64,000 nucleotides of DNA from CAZMXP01 sp964570285. Lineage in GTDB: Bacteria > Planctomycetota > PLA2. The DNA lies in contig CAZMXP010000023.1 of NCBI GenBank assembly GCA_964570285.1, forward strand, positions 5,955 through 69,954, read 5' to 3'. Numbering within the stretch: the first letter of the stretch is position 1; every line of letters begins with the position of its first letter. This document shows positions 17,152 to 24,479 of the stretch, piece after piece. The position numbers were made by a program, and so were the translations under genes. Below the pieces are notes generated by a model, which saw nothing but the letters and a program-made list of their open reading frames with translations, had not been told where the DNA came from and made no database searches.

Positions 17152-17373
17152 CTAGCTTTTCCTGCCAGCGCTGGAGATGTCGCGCAACGTGCAGCCGCAC
17201 GCCTTCGCGACGCCGAGCGCGGCTTCCAGTGACAGGCGCCCTGCGCCGCTCTCGATCCTCTCGACGGTGCGTTCCCGGACGCCGATCGCGCTGGCGAGGT
17301 CAGTCTGAGTCAGACCGGCGGCCTCGCGTGCGCGGCGCACGTTGGCCCCGATGATCTTTCGCCGGTTGTCCAC
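17152..17373 (-). CDS. XRE-family HTH regulator
   Basis: 73 residues, almost all one Cro/C1-type domain: IGANVRRAREAAGLTQTDLASAIGVRERTVERIESG. It has no C-terminal protease or dimerisation domain. GTG start with a GGGGGG Shine-Dalgarno. It overlaps the next XRE gene upstream by 74 bases in another frame. Probably part of the lysogeny switch. Confidence 0.8.
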   Translation of the reverse strand: MDNRRKIIGANVRRAREAAGLTQTDLASAIGVRERTVERIESGAGRLSLEAALGVAKACGCTLRDISSAGRKS

Positions 17374-17590
17374 TCGATCCCCCCTTGACGAGCACCTGGT
17401 CGATGCTCTCGAAGCCGTAGAAGTCGACGAGCCTGTCGAGTACGTCTAGTTGGGGGTTCGTTGCCCTGCCAGCCTCAAGGTTGCGCACGGTGGACGCGCT
17501 GAGCCCGGTCCGATCCTCCACCTCGCGGATCGTAAGACCGAGTTTCCGGCGCGCCTCGCGCAAAGCCTTTCCGTTGGGCCTTCGGGACAT
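17300..17590 (-). CDS. XRE-family HTH regulator, repressor candidate
   Basis: 96 residues with an N-terminal HTH (LREARRKLGLTIREVEDRTGLSASTVRNLEAGR) and a basic tail of about 30 residues that lies wholly within the overlap with the following regulator gene. ATG 17590 is used because the domain starts right after it. It is the first gene leftward of the operator-like sites at 17641-17697 and faces the early operon, so it is the best candidate for the prophage repressor. Confidence 0.75.
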   Translation of the reverse strand: MSRRPNGKALREARRKLGLTIREVEDRTGLSASTVRNLEAGRATNPQLDVLDRLVDFYGFESIDQVLVKGGSSGQPAKDHRGQRAPRTRGRRSDSD

Positions 17591-17640
17591 TGGGATGCTT
17601 AGCGACAACTGCCGCAAGCCTACCACTTGAACCGCCATTT

Positions 17641-17697
17641 CAGAAACGTTATCTGCGTGTCGCCACGGACGCAAGGGAAAAGCGTTAGCAGAATAAC
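17641..17697 (+). promoter_or_regulatory. Two operator-like inverted repeats
   Basis: CAGAAACGTTATCTG (17641-17655) pairs CAGA with TCTG, and GTTAGCAGAATAAC (17684-17697) pairs GTTA with TAAC. Both contain GTTA and CAGA-type half-sites. They lie between the leftward XRE genes and the rightward early operon, where a repressor would act. Confidence 0.45.
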
Positions 17698-17706
17698 ACT
17701 TTTTTC

Positions 17707-17735
17707 TTGACGACAGGATTGATGGGATCTAGCGT
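17707..17735 (+). promoter_or_regulatory. Candidate early rightward promoter
   Basis: TTGACG (17707-17712), 17 bases, TAGCGT (17730-17735). It directly follows the operator-like site at 17684-17697 and would drive the plus-strand early operon. Confidence 0.4.
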
Positions 17736-17742
17736 GTCCGGC

Positions 17743-18123
17743 ATGGGACCGGAGGCACTCGGTACGCGTGCGGCGGACACCGCGGAGAGTCCGATCAGCG
17801 TGGCGGGCTTGGATCGGCGGACGGCTTCGCGAACAGGACGTCGCGGCGCCGCCACCGACGGGGGAGTCGCCTTTTCCGGGGCATGTGCGGCAACGCTAGC
17901 CCCGGCCGGGGACACGATTCGGCGAATCGGCGAGGTATACGCCAGCGACGTGGCGAATCGCTCAATGACCACAACGGGTTGGGGGGAGCGGGTTCGGGCT
18001 TGCCGGAGTTCATCGGGGCGCGATCGGCCGCAAGCGGCGGACCGGTCCCGGGCGACGCCGATCCGGGCCGTTGCGCGTGCGGAAACCGCCCGATCGCGCC
18101 AGCGCGCCAGGAGGACCGCATGA
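17743..18123 (+). CDS. Unknown early-operon protein (weak)
   Basis: A 126-codon frame rich in Arg, Ala and Thr with no recognisable domain. In its favour, its stop overlaps the next start (ATGA at 18120-18123) exactly as in the rest of the operon, and it fills an otherwise empty 380 bases. Against it, no Shine-Dalgarno precedes ATG 17743 and the composition is unusual. If it is not real, this stretch is a long untranslated leader. Confidence 0.35.
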   Translation: MGPEALGTRAADTAESPISVAGLDRRTASRTGRRGAATDGGVAFSGACAATLAPAGDTIRRIGEVYASDVANRSMTTTGWGERVRACRSSSGRDRPQAADRSRATPIRAVARAETARSRQRARRTA

Positions 18124-18311
18124 CCTTCCGCGAATGCGCGACGGAGCTCCTGGCGTGCAAGGGGCCCGGTACGCCGCACGCCTACTGGTCGATCCTCGAC
18201 CGCGCCACGGCCGCGCGCGGCGGGTGGACGGCTGAGGAGTGCCACGCGTGGACCGCGCTGGTGCTCGCCCTGAGGGCACAACCCGAGCGGACTAAGGACG
18301 GACCCGTATGA
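18120..18311 (+). CDS. Small phage protein, MTFR family copy 1
   Basis: 63 residues beginning MTFRECATELLACKG and ending in a GWT-AEE-AWTALVLA-like helix. It is paralogous to the next gene: both start MTFR, share a DRA-A---GWT core and end in an AW-ALV-A-R helix. AGGAGG lies before the ATG. Both ends overlap neighbours (ATGA). Function unknown; perhaps a small helical DNA-binding or inhibitor protein. Confidence 0.65.
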   Translation: MTFRECATELLACKGPGTPHAYWSILDRATAARGGWTAEECHAWTALVLALRAQPERTKDGPV

Positions 18312-18478
18312 CCTTCCGGACCCTCGCCTCCGACCTCCTCGACGCGTGGCACTCGGGCCTCCCCGAGGCGCGCCTGGAGGCGCTGTGCGACCGCGCCGCC
18401 GTCGCCGGCGAGGGGTGGACGCAGGCGCAGCGTGTCGCTTGGGAGGCGCTCGTCGCCGCCGCGCGGGAGGGACGCTGA
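18308..18478 (+). CDS. Small phage protein, MTFR family copy 2
   Basis: 56 residues (MTFRTLASDLLDAWHSG...), clearly related to the gene before it, so a tandem duplication that has diverged. Start overlaps the previous stop and the stop overlaps the next ATG (TGATG). Function unknown. Confidence 0.65.
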   Translation: MTFRTLASDLLDAWHSGLPEARLEALCDRAAVAGEGWTQAQRVAWEALVAAAREGR

Positions 18479-18840
18479 TGCGCTTCCGCGCGATCTACGT
18501 CGGCGACTATGTCGGTGAGCGCCACGACGTGTTCCTTGCGTGCGACTTCCAGCACGCCGCGAAGACGGCCGAGTCGACGCGTCGGATCGACGAGCGGCTT
18601 CTCGCGGTCGAGGTCGTCGCCGAGGCGGCACAGCCCATGGCGATCATCTTCGTGCCGACCGGGGGGAAGCCGAGGGAGGGCGAGTGGTGCTTCACGAATG
18701 GGGATGTTACCACCGCGGTGCAGGCCCGAAGGGACCACGTCGGCGACTGTTGCATCGGTTATCGCCGCGTGGACCTCGACCTGTCGCCGACGGTCAGCGA
18801 CTTGGCCGACCGCATCGTCCGCGCGCTGGGGGGCAGGTAG
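18478..18840 (+). CDS. Hypothetical phage protein
   Basis: 120 residues, mixed alpha/beta pattern, starting MRFRAIYVGDYVGERH. It contains a Cys-Cys pair near the C-terminus (GDCCIGYR) and ends in an amphipathic helix. It lies in the early operon between the MTFR pair and a helical protein. No family recognised. Confidence 0.6.
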   Translation: MRFRAIYVGDYVGERHDVFLACDFQHAAKTAESTRRIDERLLAVEVVAEAAQPMAIIFVPTGGKPREGEWCFTNGDVTTAVQARRDHVGDCCIGYRRVDLDLSPTVSDLADRIVRALGGR

Positions 18841-19125
18841 ATGGGCGCCGTCAACCGCTTCCTGAACCAGCGCGAGCAGATCAACGGTTTCCTCGCGCAC
18901 ATGCGGCGCACCGAGGGCCGCCTCGACCTCGCGGAAAAGGCGGCGCTCGACCTGCTCGGCACGGACCAGGAGCAGCAGGTGGAACTCGACCGGCTGCTGC
19001 ACGCGCAGATCCGGCACGCGCAGATCCTCGTCGGCCTCTACGTGCTGGCGAGTTCGTGGCACCCGGTCCGCCGCTGGCGCGCGAGGCGCGAATTGCGGCG
19101 GCTCTTTTCGGGAGGGAAGGCATGA
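18841..19125 (+). CDS. Hypothetical helical protein with membrane-proximal region
   Basis: 94 residues, strongly helical, starting MGAVNRFLNQREQINGFL. One moderately hydrophobic segment (ILVGLYVLASSWH, about 62-74) is followed by an Arg-rich tail, so it may sit at the membrane. It is adjacent to a 42-residue single-span protein with which it overlaps by four bases. Function unknown. Confidence 0.6.
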   Translation: MGAVNRFLNQREQINGFLAHMRRTEGRLDLAEKAALDLLGTDQEQQVELDRLLHAQIRHAQILVGLYVLASSWHPVRRWRARRELRRLFSGGKA

Positions 19126-19250
19126 GACGCTTCTTGCAGGCATACGAGCGCCGGACCGAGGACGACCCGCGCGAGGGCATGGGCGCGGCGACCTGGATCG
19201 TCGCCCTCTGGGTGGTCGCGCTCTATGCGTTGGCGTGGGTGCTCGCATGA
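19122..19250 (+). CDS. 42-residue single-span membrane protein
   Basis: MRRFLQAYERR, then an acidic stretch and one C-terminal membrane helix (TWIVALWVVALYALAWVLA). GGAGGGAAGG lies before the ATG. Both ends overlap neighbours by four bases. Small membrane proteins in early operons often act in superinfection exclusion; that is only a possibility here. Confidence 0.6.
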   Translation: MRRFLQAYERRTEDDPREGMGAATWIVALWVVALYALAWVLA

Positions 19251-19534
19251 TCGAAGTCCACGAGGAAACCCTGGGCGGCGAGCACGGCCTCGAACTCACG
19301 CTCATCGTCCACGCCGAAGTAGACGACGACGGCGCGCGCGCGCTCAGGACCATCCTCGAGTACCCGCGCGACCCCAACGCCATCCTCGATGCCCGCCTCG
19401 AACCGCTCCGCGACGGCTTCGTGAGGCAGGAGATCGCGCTCGAAGTCCCCGAGGCCCTGCTGGAGCGCATCGCCGCCGAGGCGAAGGAGCGCGCCGGGCA
19501 CATGCGCGCGGCCAGCCTGAGGGACGCGGGATGA
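19247..19534 (+). CDS. Hypothetical phage protein
   Basis: 95 residues, acidic, starting MIEVHEETLGGEHGLELTL; beta-strand then helix. Immediately upstream of the YqaJ nuclease gene with a four-base overlap, so possibly an accessory of the recombination genes. No family recognised. Confidence 0.6.
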   Translation: MIEVHEETLGGEHGLELTLIVHAEVDDDGARALRTILEYPRDPNAILDARLEPLRDGFVRQEIALEVPEALLERIAAEAKERAGHMRAASLRDAG

Positions 19535-20457
19535 GCCCCGCCGCCTTCACCGTCGTCTGCGGCACCGCCGACCGCGCCGCATGGCTCGAGGCCCGGAAGT
19601 CCGGCGTCGGCTCCTCCGAGTCGCCGGCGCTCGTCCTCGGGAAGCACTTCGGCAGGACGCCGATGGCGCTCTTCCTGGACAAGGTCGGCATGAGGGAGGC
19701 CGACGACGGCGAGCACGAGGGGCTGACCCTTGGCACCGAGCTCGAGCCCTTCGTGCGCGAGCGCTGGATGCGCGAGACGGGCCGCTACTGCGAGCCGTCG
19801 GGGCGGCTGGTCCGGTCGGTGCGCTGGCCGTTCATGCTCGCCTCGCCCGACGCGCACGAGCTCGACGAGGCCGGGATGCTCGTGGGCCCGGTCGAGCTCA
19901 AGACCGCGGGGAGCCTCGGCGACTGGACCGACGGCGTGCCGGAGAAGTACCGCATCCAGTGCCAGCACCAGATGGCGGTGACGGGCGAGCCGACCTGCTC
20001 GATCGCGGTCCTCGCGGGCGGGTTCGGCGGGCTGGCGTTCCGCTGGGCGGACATCGCGCGCGACGACAGCTTCATCGAGGAGGAGCTCGTCCCTGCCTGC
20101 GAGCGGTTCTGGCGCTGCGTGGAGGCGCGCACGCCGCCCGGCGTGGACGGCACCGAGGCGACGGCGCGGGCGCTGGCGAAGCTCTACGCGACTCCCACCG
20201 AGGAGACGGTCGCGCTCGGCGGCGACATGATCGACCTCTTCGACCGGCACGCCGCCATCGTGGAGACGTGCAAGGCCGCGGAGCAGGAGAAGCACGAGAT
20301 CGAGAACACGATCAAGGCGCGGCTCGGCAACGCGAGCGTGGGCGTCCTCCCGAACGGCAACTGCTGGACGTGGAAGGCGCAGACGCGGACGGACCCGCCG
20401 CGCGAGGCGAAGACGCACACGTTCCGCGTTCTGCGGAGGAAGGAAGCGAAGCGGTGA
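19531..20457 (+). CDS. YqaJ-family phage recombination exonuclease
   Basis: 308 residues of the lambda Exo-like PD-(D/E)XK family. The expected landmarks are GVGSSESPALVLG, GTELEPFVRERW, SPDAHE, the catalytic pair region VELKTAG, and YRIQCQHQMAVTG. It degrades one strand of double-stranded DNA ends so that RecT, encoded next, can anneal the exposed strand. ATG 19531 overlaps the preceding stop; the stop overlaps the recT GTG. Confidence 0.9.
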   Translation: MSPAAFTVVCGTADRAAWLEARKSGVGSSESPALVLGKHFGRTPMALFLDKVGMREADDGEHEGLTLGTELEPFVRERWMRETGRYCEPSGRLVRSVRWPFMLASPDAHELDEAGMLVGPVELKTAGSLGDWTDGVPEKYRIQCQHQMAVTGEPTCSIAVLAGGFGGLAFRWADIARDDSFIEEELVPACERFWRCVEARTPPGVDGTEATARALAKLYATPTEETVALGGDMIDLFDRHAAIVETCKAAEQEKHEIENTIKARLGNASVGVLPNGNCWTWKAQTRTDPPREAKTHTFRVLRRKEAKR

Positions 20458-21254
20458 GCCAGTTGACGACGATGAAGGACAAGAGCGCGCTCGTGAGCGC
20501 CCTCTTCGCCAAGCACAAGCACCAGATGGCGCTTGCGCTGCCCAAGCACATCAACCCGGAGCGGATGCTGCGGCTCGCCCTGACGGCCTGCGCGCGGAAC
20601 CCCGACCTGCTGGAGTGCACGCAGGCGAGCCTCGTGGGCTCCCTGATGATGGCGGCGCAGGTCGGCCTCGAGCCGGACGGGACGCACGGCGCGCTCGTGC
20701 CCTACCGGAACAAGGGCGTCCTCGAGTCGCAGTTCCAGCCGATGTATCGCGGGCTCCTCAAGCTCGCCTGGAACAGCAAGCAGATCGCCGGCGTGCAGGT
20801 CGACGTCGTGCGCGAGAAGGACCACTTCGTCTACCAGAAGGGGCTGTCGCCCGCGCTGGAGCACCGCCCGTACTCCGGCGACGACGAGGCGGGCGCGCTG
20901 ACGCACGCCTACGCGATCATCACGACGACGGGCGGCGGGACGGTCTGGGAGGTGCTGCCGCGCCGCGAGGTGGAGTCGGTCAAGGCGTCGAGCCGGGCCG
21001 CCGGGAAGCAGCACAGCCCGTGGCAGACGCACGAGGCGGAGATGTGGAAGAAGACGGCGCTCCGCCGCGTGCTGAAGCTGGCCCCCACGAGCGCGGAGGT
21101 GCAGATGCTCGTCTCCGAGGACGAGAAGGCCGACTCCGGCATCCCGCAGGACCTGCCGACCGTGGATCTCGGTGTCGCGAAGGCCGCGGACGCGGAGCAG
21201 GAGCCCGTGGCCGCCGGCGCGTCGCAGGGCCGTGAGCCCGGACAGGAAGGATAG
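20454..21254 (+). CDS. recT: RecT-family single-strand annealing protein
   Basis: 266 residues. The RecT signature is clear: ASLVGSLMMAAQVGLEPDG, ALVPYRNK, QFQPMYRGLLKLAWNS, VREKDHFVYQKG and MWKKTALRRVLKLAP. It binds ssDNA and anneals complementary strands for recombination or replication restart. GTG 20454 has GGAGGAAGGAAG upstream and overlaps the exonuclease stop. The last 30 residues are Ala/Glu-rich and probably disordered. Two GC-rich hairpins follow the gene. Confidence 0.93.
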   Translation: MSQLTTMKDKSALVSALFAKHKHQMALALPKHINPERMLRLALTACARNPDLLECTQASLVGSLMMAAQVGLEPDGTHGALVPYRNKGVLESQFQPMYRGLLKLAWNSKQIAGVQVDVVREKDHFVYQKGLSPALEHRPYSGDDEAGALTHAYAIITTTGGGTVWEVLPRREVESVKASSRAAGKQHSPWQTHEAEMWKKTALRRVLKLAPTSAEVQMLVSEDEKADSGIPQDLPTVDLGVAKAADAEQEPVAAGASQGREPGQEG

Positions 21255-21260
21255 GACCCC

Positions 21261-21330
21261 CCGCGCGCCCCGACGCGCGGCACTCCGCACACGGATTTCC
21301 CTTCGTCAGGGGCCCTTCGGGGAGGGCCCC
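21261..21330 (+). terminator. Two hairpins after recT
   Basis: CCGCGCG/CGCGCGG (21261-21267 with 21274-21280) and GGGGCCC/GGGCCCC (21309-21315 with 21324-21330) are perfect 7-bp stems. Neither is followed by a T-run, so they may attenuate or protect the mRNA rather than terminate it. Confidence 0.4.
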
Positions 21331-21345
21331 GCTTGGAGAGGTCCC

Positions 21346-21624
21346 ATGGCACGCCAGAACGCCTACCGCTCGCTGACGCCCGTCGACCACGAGCGCGTCC
21401 GCGCGGAACTGCACAAGCACGAACGCCTCGTAGGCACGCACGAGGCGGAGAAGGAGCGCCTCCGCGAGGAGCTGAAGGAGGCCGAGGAGGCGCGCGGGAA
21501 GTCGATGGAGCAGCTGCTGACGCTGATCCGGGCGGACGCGAACCGGACGCCGGTCTACGAGTTGAAGGTCGGGACGTTGACGATCGAGCCGCCGGACGCG
21601 CAGGGCGAACTGCTCGGCGAATGA
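21346..21624 (+). CDS. Coiled-coil phage protein
   Basis: 92 residues with a central coiled coil (about residues 18-55, Glu/Lys/Arg-rich heptads) and a short beta region (YELKVGTLTIEPP). Preceded by the post-recT hairpins and GGAGAGG, so it has its own ribosome site. Function unknown. Confidence 0.6.
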   Translation: MARQNAYRSLTPVDHERVRAELHKHERLVGTHEAEKERLREELKEAEEARGKSMEQLLTLIRADANRTPVYELKVGTLTIEPPDAQGELLGE

Positions 21625-21715
21625 GGCCCGTGCTGCCGTGGTAACGACGACTGCCCACTTGAATCTGCATGGGGCCGCCGTCCGCGCGAGTGCGACGGGG
21701 CGGCCGGCAAGTGTA

Positions 21716-21745
21716 GCGGCGGGGGTCCAGGGAGGCTCCCGCCGC
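21716..21745 (+). other. 8-bp-stem hairpin in intergenic gap
   Basis: GCGGCGGG (21716-21723) pairs with CCCGCCGC (21738-21745) around a 14-base loop that contains GGGAGG. It sits 23 bases before the ruvC-like start in a 144-bp gap with no other feature seen. Confidence 0.35.
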
Positions 21746-21768
21746 GTTATTGCCGTCCGGGGCGCGCG

Positions 21769-22239
21769 ATGAGGCTGCTCGCGCTCGACCTCGGCACCAT
21801 CGCGGCCTGCGTGATCCGCGAGGACCGGAAGCCGCTGATCGTCGCGGAGTGGGACTGCTCTGTGCAGCGCGGCGAGAGCAACGGGATGCGCATCCTGCGG
21901 TTCCGCAAGCACTTGGCCGAGGCGATTGCCACGCGCACGGACTTCGTCTTCTACGAGGACCCGGGGGGGACGATCCGGAATGCGGTCGCGGCGCGCGTGC
22001 TGCTCGCGCTCGTGGGGGAGATCGAGGCCGCATGCGCGGAGCGCGACATCCAATACAAGGGGTTCAACCCCTCGACGATCAAGCGGGCCGCGACGGGCAA
22101 GGGCGGGGGCAAGGGGACCGACAAGCCCGCGATGCTCGCGGCGACGCGCGCGCGGTGGCCGGAGCTCGAGGTGTCGAGCGAGCATGTGGCCGACGCGCTG
22201 TGGGTGATGGAAGTGGCGCTGAGGGAGATCGGGGCTTGA
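21769..22239 (+). CDS. RuvC-like Holliday junction resolvase
   Basis: 156 residues with an RNase H fold pattern: first strand LLALDLGT (Asp 7), strand with FVFYEDPGG (Glu 63), and C-terminal HVADALWV (His 139, Asp 142), giving a full acidic set. Phage RuvC-like enzymes resolve branched DNA before packaging. It fits with the YqaJ/RecT pair upstream. ATG 21769 is the first start after the hairpin gap. Confidence 0.78.
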   Translation: MRLLALDLGTIAACVIREDRKPLIVAEWDCSVQRGESNGMRILRFRKHLAEAIATRTDFVFYEDPGGTIRNAVAARVLLALVGEIEAACAERDIQYKGFNPSTIKRAATGKGGGKGTDKPAMLAATRARWPELEVSSEHVADALWVMEVALREIGA

Positions 22240-22388
22240 GCGACCGCGAACGGCGCCTGTGGGGGATCGTCGGCACGGCACTGCTGATCTACGTCACGAT
22301 CGCGCTGACGCGCTATCGCTTCGCGCACCCCGACCTCACGGAGACCGAACTATTCCTGCGCTTCTTCGATGCGCTGTTGTGGAGGTAA
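22236..22388 (+). CDS. 50-residue membrane protein, TTG start
   Basis: Starts at TTG 22236, which overlaps the previous stop (TTGA) and has GGAG nine bases upstream. One membrane helix (LWGIVGTALLIYVTIALTRY) is followed by an acidic helix. Function unknown. Confidence 0.55.
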   Translation: MSDRERRLWGIVGTALLIYVTIALTRYRFAHPDLTETELFLRFFDALLWR

Positions 22389-22391
22389 CGC

Positions 22392-22667
22392 ATGACGCTG
22401 GACCCGCAGGTACAGGCGACGCTCCACTGGCTGGAAGACCCGAAGCGGCGCCCGTTCCCCGAGTGGAGTGGCCCGATGATCGTGGCCCTCGTTCGCGCGT
22501 ACGCGGCGCAGCGGGAGGCGCTTGGGTCCGCTCGCCACTCCGAGCAATGCGACGATGCTCGCGGCGAGTGGGCCGGGTCTCACATCGGGGGCGATCCGGG
22601 TCCGTTTGTGTGCTTGTGCGGAATCGACGCCGCCCTCGCGCTCGGGCGGCAGGAGGTGGGAGCATGA
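22392..22667 (+). CDS. Small Cys/His protein
   Basis: 91 residues. The N-terminal part is helical (MTLDPQVQATLHWLED); the C-terminal part has a His-Cys and a CLC motif (HSEQCDD, VCLCGIDAAL) that could bind zinc. The stop overlaps the next ATG within GGGAGCATGA, a junction that recurs in this operon. Function unknown. Confidence 0.6.
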   Translation: MTLDPQVQATLHWLEDPKRRPFPEWSGPMIVALVRAYAAQREALGSARHSEQCDDARGEWAGSHIGGDPGPFVCLCGIDAALALGRQEVGA

Positions 22668-23143
22668 CGGACAACGAACCCGCGGTGCTGCTTGGGTATT
22701 GCCCGAGGTGCCAGAAGCCTGTCGTGCGCGACCCCGCAGCGCCGTACGGCACGGACGGTGCCGCGCGCCTATGGATGGGCATCGGGCCGGGGCGAGTCCC
22801 GGTGCATATCCGATGCGCGTTGGGCCGCGGACCTGCGGGGGGCCACTACTCTCCGGAAGAGGTGGCCGATGCGCTCAAGCGCATGATGGGGGACAGGTTC
22901 CCGACGACGAAGCGGGAAGTCGCCGCGTCCGAACGCGCGGAGATGCTGTGTCACTCGATGGATATCGAGATCCAGAAATACCCCGGAGGGCACAAGGATG
23001 GCATGTGGGAGGTGTGGATCGAGGTGACAACGAGGCGCGAGGCCCGTCAGGTGGCGCGGCACTTGGCGGGGATGATTCGTGACGGCAATGTTGTCGTTGT
23101 GGGGAGGAAGGTCGGCCTGTCGATGTCTGCGGGTGGCCGATGA
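22664..23143 (+). CDS. Zinc-ribbon phage protein
   Basis: 159 residues. N-terminal CPRC and a later IRC suggest a partial zinc ribbon (MTDNEP..YCPRCQKPVV). The C-terminal half is an alpha/beta unit with REARQVARHLAGM. Flanked by four-base overlaps. No family recognised. Confidence 0.6.
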   Translation: MTDNEPAVLLGYCPRCQKPVVRDPAAPYGTDGAARLWMGIGPGRVPVHIRCALGRGPAGGHYSPEEVADALKRMMGDRFPTTKREVAASERAEMLCHSMDIEIQKYPGGHKDGMWEVWIEVTTRREARQVARHLAGMIRDGNVVVVGRKVGLSMSAGGR

Positions 23144-23184
23144 GCGGGGCGAAGGCGCGCGAGAGCCGCCGGAGGAACCGATGA
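23140..23184 (+). CDS. 14-residue micro-ORF (weak)
   Basis: MSGAKARESRRRNR. It starts in the preceding stop (ATGA) and ends in the next start (ATGA), so it bridges two genes and may only carry the ribosome to the next start. It encodes GGAGGA for the next gene. It may not be a functional peptide. Confidence 0.3.
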   Translation: MSGAKARESRRRNR

Positions 23185-23351
23185 GCGCGCAACAGGCCCG
23201 ATGCGAAGTGTGCGGCAAGCGGTCGGATGCGGTGACGCAGATCGGCTCGGGCTCGCGCATGAGCCAGAAGATGTGCGGTGCGTGCTTCAGCAAGGCGGTG
23301 AACCGCATCTGCGGCAAGGCGGACGGCAAGCGCGGGAAGGAGCCCCGATGA
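23181..23351 (+). CDS. 56-residue zinc-finger protein
   Basis: Two Cys pairs, CEVC (about 8-11) and CGAC (about 33-36), form a four-Cys zinc finger; the rest is basic (KADGKRGKE). Start has GGAGGAACCG upstream. Probably binds nucleic acid or protein; function unknown. Confidence 0.65.
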   Translation: MSAQQARCEVCGKRSDAVTQIGSGSRMSQKMCGACFSKAVNRICGKADGKRGKEPR

Positions 23352-23986
23352 GCGGGTGGAGCCGAGAGCTTCCGACGGTGCCGGGGTACTACATGCACAA
23401 GCGGGACGGCGGGGCGACGACGCTGGGCCGCGTGGTCGGCTACTCAGCCGACAGATTCGCGTTCCACGCGCACGGCCAGCGCGCTGCCTACCCCATCCAA
23501 CAGTGGGGCGGCGAGTGGTTCCGCCTGCCCTCGCCGGAGGAGTGGTCGTCGCTCGTCGCTGAGCGCGACCGCCTCCGCGCGCTGCTCGACGCGGAGGGGG
23601 ACGCGGCGGCGCTGCTGTCGTCGGTGCGCGAGCATCAGTGGGCCACCGATCTCTTTGAGTTGACAGACAGCGAGGCGCTTGAGCGCATCCGCTCCGCCCT
23701 CGCCGCCGCGAGGAGGGAGGGGCGCAAAGAGACGGCAGCAACCTTCTACTCGCTGCTGCTATCGGCCCTGACCGTTCCTTCCGATCGCAGGGCCAACCCG
23801 AGGCCGGGCGATACCGTCATCGAGACGACGCGCTTCGTCCCCGACCCCTCGATGATCGGGGTACTCGTGGCGCAACCGGCCCACAACGAGTGGATCGTCG
23901 ATCCGATGGACGGCGGCCAGCGCCAACGCTGGCGGAACGCTGATGCCAAGACGATCCGCGCCGCGGCGGGGGATCAACCGCGATGA
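23348..23986 (+). CDS. Hypothetical phage protein
   Basis: 212 residues. An N-terminal domain of about 60 residues (LPTVPGYYMHKRDGG..WGGEWFRLPSPEEW) resembles the small phage domain predicted to bind in the tail-fibre or early region; then a coiled coil and a C-terminal part ending TIRAAAGDQPR. The sequence encoding IRAAAG (23952-23973) is repeated exactly at 24251-24272 in the next gene. Function unknown. Confidence 0.55.
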   Translation: MSGWSRELPTVPGYYMHKRDGGATTLGRVVGYSADRFAFHAHGQRAAYPIQQWGGEWFRLPSPEEWSSLVAERDRLRALLDAEGDAAALLSSVREHQWATDLFELTDSEALERIRSALAAARREGRKETAATFYSLLLSALTVPSDRRANPRPGDTVIETTRFVPDPSMIGVLVAQPAHNEWIVDPMDGGQRQRWRNADAKTIRAAAGDQPR

Positions 23987-24279
23987 TCAACAGTGATACC
24001 CCGCACCTTTTCCGCAACTACTGCGTGCAGACCGGTTGGATCTCGACCCGCGTCAGCAGCGAGTTCGAGGCTCGCGTGGCGGACCTTCTCAAGGCGGCGC
24101 ACGACGCAGGGCGGCGGATCGGCATGGAAGAGGCGGCGAAGGTGTGCGACGGGATCGCGGAGCAGCACGACATGCGGGCGAACACACCCGACGAGTCGGC
24201 GCATCACGCGCACAGCGGGCAGTCCTACGGTGCGAGCGAGTGCGCCGACGCGATCCGCGCCGCGGCGGGGGAGGGGTAG
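23983..24279 (+). CDS. Hypothetical phage protein
   Basis: 98 residues, helical, with His/Cys residues (CDGIAEQHDM, ECADAIRAAAGEG). The C-terminus shares a 22-bp identical segment with the gene before it. Its TAG is followed directly by the GTG of the next gene. Function unknown. Confidence 0.55.
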   Translation: MINSDTPHLFRNYCVQTGWISTRVSSEFEARVADLLKAAHDAGRRIGMEEAAKVCDGIAEQHDMRANTPDESAHHAHSGQSYGASECADAIRAAAGEG

Positions 24280-24477
24280 GTGGGCGGCAGCGGACGCATT
24301 ACCACGGAGTTCACCGCTTGGTGCTCTAGGTGCTGCGTGTGGGTGCAAACGTCGGACTTCAGGACCAAGCGCGCGTTCGCCAAACGGTTGCGCTCGGAAG
24401 GGTGGCGGCTCGTCGCGCGCCAGTGGGTATGCGACAAGCACGATAAGGAGCCGCCTCGCGGGGCGGGGGAGGAGTGA
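24280..24477 (+). CDS. Small Cys-rich protein
   Basis: 65 residues, GTG start immediately after the preceding TAG, with GGGGAGGGG as ribosome site. The CSRCC motif and a later CDKH suggest a zinc site. Basic overall. Function unknown. Confidence 0.55.
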   Translation: MGGSGRITTEFTAWCSRCCVWVQTSDFRTKRAFAKRLRSEGWRLVARQWVCDKHDKEPPRGAGEE

Positions 24478-24479
24478 CG

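Noticed and set aside
17685..18281. Minus-strand open frame across the early promoter region
   Set aside because: No ribosome site or domain, and it runs against the plus-strand operon with its coupled starts.
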